Origin: Oscarella lobularis
Lineage: Eukaryota > Porifera > Homoscleromorpha > Homosclerophorida > Oscarellidae
DNA length: 64,000 bases
Direction: 5' to 3'
NCBI RefSeq assembly: GCF_947507565.1
Contig: NC_089185.1
Span: 2,728,001 to 2,792,000, forward strand
Position 1 is the stretch's first letter; every line of letters starts with the position of its first letter. The notes under the pieces were generated by a model, which saw only the letters and a list, made by a program, of their open reading frames with translations, was not told the DNA's origin and did not search any database. A program made the position numbers and the translations under genes. This document shows, in pieces, positions 59,422-64,000 of the stretch.

Positions 59422-62400
59422 TTACTTGAATGTAATAATGTACGCCGGGTAGGCCATGTTGTCGCGATAGCAACTCACAAAAATGGTAGGATTGGATGTC
59501 GAATTGACAGTAGAATCATACCTGTCAACTTTGCTTGAGGACGCTTGAATGAGGGGAGGTTCTACCATTGTTGGAGTCCCAACAATAGTCAGTCCCATCA
59601 AGACATAGCAATAGAACATCGTACGGTTTCCAGTACCGTTAACTTTAGTGTAGTGATGAGACGTGGATGAAGAATGGGCAAAGTACACACCACCACCAAA
59701 AGCTCTACCTAAAAGATTCAAACAGAAAGGAATAAAATTTCACTTAGCGGGACATATACAAATACCAGCTGCTTTTCCCGCAAAACTTCGGTTGAACCCA
59801 TGAGCGATGATCTGCTCCACAGAATCTGAAGAAGTGCCATGAAAAAGTTTGCGCTCTAAAGTGGCCTTGCCTTTCGCTATCTCCGCCTTTCGTTTCTCTG
59901 CCAAAGTTTCTCTTTCGTGGATGTACTTTTGGTATAAGGCTACGTTCTCGACGCGTTCAATGCAGACAACATTGGTCAGTTTTCCACCAAGAGTGGAAGA
60001 AAACGCCTGAGAAACTTGACGAAATTCTGCGCTTTGAGGGCCAAGCGGAATTCGTTTCACAGGATCGCTGACAGTTTGGCACGTCCAAGAAGCAGGCACA
60101 GCAGAAGCGGTGAAATTCTTAGACCCTAAATAAAAAAATAATTCATTTTCTCTCTATAGAAACTAGACTACCATACCAATTGTCTCGATCAACTGCCTGT
60201 CGATTTTTCTAACCTTTTGAGTAGACATGCTAACCTGTTGCATCGCTTTTAGATCCAAAAGGTAATCTGTCCCTCCGAGCTTTAATTTCACTGACGTCTC
60301 CTTGTGCTGGAAGGCCTCTTCTATTTTTCGAATGTCTTTTCGCCCATACGCCACAGGAGCGTTCTTGTCGTCCTCCCAAGTCCACGTGACTTTGGAGCAA
60401 ATAGCTTCCGTTTCAAATTCTTCGTGCTCCTGCTTGATCATTTCAGAGAGAACAGTTCCTAGTTGAATAAGTCCTTCGTGAACGTCATTTACCTGACCCT
60501 CTAGAAAGATGCACGTTTTTTCGCCCACAGCCTGAGTCGACAGAGCAACGCCCCTTTCGGCTGCAATCTTCTCTAAAATTTTCGCGTCTAGTTCCTTAGG
60601 TAGTTCTCCTTCAAACTGCCGCTTAGTGCAATTTTCAAAGATTGCGCGTTTCAAACTCGCGAGCGCCGTTCCACACGCCGCGTCGGAATCGCCGACAATC
60701 ATAACGGAAACCGAGTCCGGTTCTTTAGCCGAGTAATTCGCGACTTTTTTCCGCGCTTTGAGAGTCGGCACTGCCGCTGCTGCCTTATCAGCAACGTAAC
60801 CAAATGCCGACTTGACGCTGCCCCAAGCTCGTCGGAAAACGCCGGGTTTCGAAGCTGTCGGAAACTGACGTTGCAATTCTTTCTCAAAGTCACTGACACG
60901 GGGAGCATCAAATACGGATATCTTGATCAAGGACAAAGACGGGTAGGCGTGTTGAGAAGCGAAAGCCTTAGCTGCATCAAGTATAGCGTTGCAGCTCAGC
61001 GAATTCGAATAGCCAAGTTTGCCCGTTCCTATCGTGGGAATGGATATGGAAGAAAATCCCGCGGCATCTGCCATAGCAAGACACTTTTCGACAACGCTGC
61101 TAATGTTCTGCGCATTGGCTGCGTCACTCATATCGTTGTTGTAGGAGGTCGGTCTGATGACGTACACCGACTGACAATTTAATTGAGTCGCAGGTAATTC
61201 AACGACGTCGGAGTGCAACTTTCCCCCGGACTTGGTTTTCCAAGACTGCTGAAGCGTGAGATCGGCTTGAAGAACAGAAGAAAGAACGACGCCTTGAGAA
61301 GCGACGATCGCATCTGTCGTGTCGGCGACGACGTTACCCATTTCGATTTTTATACGACAGCCGTTCGACAGGGTAGCCTCATCAGTGGTCGTGGTGGTCG
61401 TGGGAGGATCTTCCATTGGCGAGGATGCCGATTGGACGAACCGGTCTAAGGCGGCACTAGATTCCGTGCTTTCGCTGACGAAGTACTTTCGACGCATCGT
61501 TTGAAATGCTTGTAATTTTGTTTTGTCGAATATGACGACGGAGACGGATTTTACGGATGACTTCGGGTTACCAGTGCGGAATTTCTCTATTCCCGAAAAT
61601 AAAGCGTCGGCTGCTTTGTCATCCGCAATGCCAAGATTTCCGGTCCCAAGTGCCGGAAATGCTATAGATGACAAATTCCGTTTGTCCGCTTTCTTCAGAC
61701 ACCGAATGACAGCAGCGGGTAAATCCTAAAAATTCAAAAAAAAAAAACACTCAACAAAGAGCAAGACGAAATAGACGAAATACCTTAGAAGATTTAGGAC
61801 ATAAAAGATGAAAAACGTGCGATGACGGAAGATTACACCCTGACGTTACGTAGACGTACCCTGGCTTTAGCGAACCTTTATTCCCAACAATCTGACTGCA
61901 TTCCCTTTGAAGTCCAGGCCCAGCAGCACGACTTATTGCCTTCGAAGCCTGTCCCGAATCCAAGTCAAGGCCTTTGTTGGTAGAATTGACAATAGCATCA
62001 ACCTAATGAAAAATCAAAACATATACACTGTCCTATATACTTATATCTCTACTTTTTCTGCCGTGATGTCGCCACTTCGAACGACGACTTCGAACTGCTT
62101 CGAGCGAACGGACGCGCGTTCTCTCACTGGCACTACTTCACTGCTAAATTTTTCCGCCACTTTCGAAGAACGAATGGCCGGTTTCGGACGATACGGACGA
62201 TAAACGGGCGGTGGCGGCCCGAACTTCCTCTTGAGTTCATCCCCAAAACAGCGAATATTATCCTCATCCGAACTACGCATAATGAAATCGACTCGTCGCA
62301 CGGACGACGTGGGATTCGCAGCGAAAAACGCGTCTACACCCTTTACCATATTCTCGGCGACGACGTCGCTAGGGCAACTAAAAATGCCAGAACTAATAGC

Positions 62401-64000
62401 GGGAAAGGCAATGCTCTTCAACTTCAATCCACTAGCAACCTCGAGACACGAACAGACGGCGTCTCGAAGAAGGTTCCGCGTAACCGCAACCTCTTCACTT
62501 AACCTACTTTTTCCATAAGGCCAACGAGGCCCCACAGCATGGATAATGTGTTTGGTTGTAGTTAGACGTCCGGAACTGGTAGCAACTGCCTTGCCAGTTG
62601 GCAAACGACGACCAGGCATCGTCGACACAATGTCCTTGCTTTCTGCTTGAATTCCGTGACCGGCACACTCGAGTATGTGAGCTGCAAGGCCGCCAATGTG
62701 ATGGAGATCCTCATTAGCCGCATTGACGATAGAGTCGACTCGGTGCTTGCAGAGGTCTCCTTTGAATAAGCCGATTGTGAGTGAGTGACTACCCTTGTTT
62801 CTGACAAAGGAGCCAAGTGAGACGGAACTAGAATCAAAAGGCAACGTCTCTTCTTCTTCTACTTCGCCTCCTTCCTCGTCTTCCCATTCTTCTTCTTCCT
62901 CTCCATCGTCTTCCCATTCGTCACCAAAGAACAACATGACGTCATTTTTTCCTTCGATGAATTGTTTCGTCTGCTGGAAGCCGTCTGTTTTGAGATATTT
63001 GTCCAGGCCGTGTTTTTTGAATTCGTCCTGTGCGTAGTGCAACGTGCGAAGGAGTTTCATTATTTCCGCGTCGACGGCTTCCCTGCCGTTCCGCGTCACT
63101 CTTCGGACAACGTAATGTCGCTTACCGGAGCGACGAAGAGAAATCTCCGCGCTGTGACTCTTCAGTCTCGATACAATGGAATCGATTCGCTTCTGACAGA
63201 ACTTCTTCAGGTACTGAAAAGCGTAATTTCCACGAACCTTACATTTTCTTTCGTAGATAACGTTATCGAGGAGAAACTGGCAATAATCGTCATGCGCCTT
63301 CGAGACACTACCGATAGGACCGGTGAGAACGATCTCGTCGTCAGCAAACGAAGAAACAACAGACAATTCACTGCAAAGTTGCTTCAAGAATTCGCTAGCT
63401 TCAGACGATCGAAGGTAGCGAGAGGTAGCCTCGTCTCTCCGCCGAATATGCCGCGTTTGAAAAGTGTTGGCAATGAGTCGAGTCACCGTATCAAAGTCTT
63501 CAGCAAACGTCAGAACGCGAACGCTCCGGCGCTCGACGTCCTCATAGTCATCATCTCTATGCCTTAGGACGACAGCCGGAACTCTCGCTTCCAAAAGGGC
63601 ATTCGAAAGTTGACTGAATCCAACGTCAGATAAGAAAAAGCCCGTGAGGTGAGAGTAGCGTTTTGATAGAGACTTTTCCCTCATGCTATCGAGTACGTCT
63701 TTCATGCTCTCCTTACCGCCGTGCACCAAGTACGCCGGTCCCGTTATTGTGATATGTCCAGGGGTTGCGTCGTCCTTCACACCCAAGCTGTCTTCCAGCG
63801 ATTTGTATTGCGGAGTGGATTTGAGAAGCGTGAGATGATCGTCTGTAGGACATCGCAACGTCTCCGTTATTTCCTCTTCGTTCTTTCTCTTTTCGTGCAC
63901 CCAGGCGCTGAGTTCGCTAGCACAGCGCATGTGGATGTCTTCAGCGATGTGTTTCTCTCCAACGAAACGTATTGTATTCTCTTGTGGGCGTGGAATCAGT
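59422..64000 (-). CDS. PARP14-like macrodomain/WWE/ADP-ribosyltransferase protein, 3' part
   Basis: Minus strand; the 5' end runs off the right edge. Exons 62053-64000+, 61784-62002, 60177-61725, 59766-60125 and 59422-59708 join in frame, about 1450 codons. Order: KH/RRM-like tandem region (about 62950-64000); an acidic Glu-rich linker (about 62830-62940); macrodomain 1 (GDLCKHRVDSIVNAANEDLH); macrodomain 2, split by introns (GDITAEKVDAIVNSTNKGLD); a diverged macrodomain 3 (GNVVADTTDAIVASQG); a WWE region (VTWTWEDDKNAPVAYGRKDI); and the ART domain (LERKLFHGTSSDSVEQIIAH, GRAFGGGVYFAHSS, ending YPAYIITFK). The catalytic triad positions read His-Tyr-Ile, so it should be a mono-ADP-ribosyltransferase, not a polymerase. 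Macro 1 and 2 keep the Asn-Ala/Ser-Asn ribose-contact motif; macro 3 has lost it. Vertebrate PARP14-type genes act in interferon and antiviral responses. Confidence 0.93.

Noticed and set aside
1-64000. Retroviral, LTR or Polinton-type remnants
   Set aside because: No polymerase, integrase, capsid or long terminal repeat signature recognised anywhere in the window.

Overview
This is a gene-dense stretch of an invertebrate animal genome, most likely a sponge or another early-branching animal. Support for that comes from intron-containing genes with very short GT-AG introns (mostly 45-90 bases), a full-length MDR-type ABC transporter with 22 exons, an ETS-domain factor, a macrodomain PARP and secreted collagen-like proteins. 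I cannot fix the species from sequence alone.

Layout. 1-2615: 5' part of a TRANK1-like TPR/ankyrin gene (minus strand, runs off the left edge). 3.4-17.3 kb: a local family of seven short secreted collagen-like genes (CLP1-CLP7) made by tandem and block duplication; an eighth copy (CLP8) lies at 45.3-46.2 kb. They share a promoter module (a RUNX/ETS composite site plus an octamer-like site) and GTT-rich 3' UTRs. 9.3-9.9 kb: a broken copy of the ABC transporter 5' end. 18.0-23.2 kb: the intact ABCB/MDR transporter. Its last exon, an LRAT-domain gene and a LicD/fukutin-type gene form a block (23-25 kb) copied twice more at 46.5-52 kb.

25.3-45.1 kb is the most striking part. It is an island of bacterial-looking ubiquitin-like conjugation genes: one ThiF/E1-like adenylating enzyme, two intact E2-like proteins plus a third split by a Helitron, five JAB/JAMM proteases with complete metal-binding motifs, two JAB paralogues that have lost that motif, a 73-residue protein beside the E1, and a decayed E1 copy. 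The bacterial counterpart is an operon of E1, E2, JAB and a ubiquitin-like modifier; here the genes are separate animal transcription units, mostly intronless, and have multiplied. No clear beta-grasp modifier is visible.

33.86-37.23 kb is a 3.4-kb Helitron carrying a two-exon RPA70-like gene, inserted exactly between A and T in the third E2 gene. 46.5-56 kb holds LicD copies 2 and 3, an intact LRAT gene, a TA-flanked MITE with a visible empty site, and three copies of an unrecognised multi-exon gene with short phase-2 exons and a C-terminal membrane segment. 56.0-56.6 kb is an ETS factor. About 58.0-58.3 kb is an inverted pair of short tandem arrays. 59.4 kb to the right edge is a PARP14-like gene (macrodomains, WWE, ADP-ribosyltransferase).

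TRANK1-like, PARP14-like, LRAT and the ubiquitin-like island together suggest an expanding, immunity-flavoured accessory region. That reading is inference; the gene families and duplications are seen directly.
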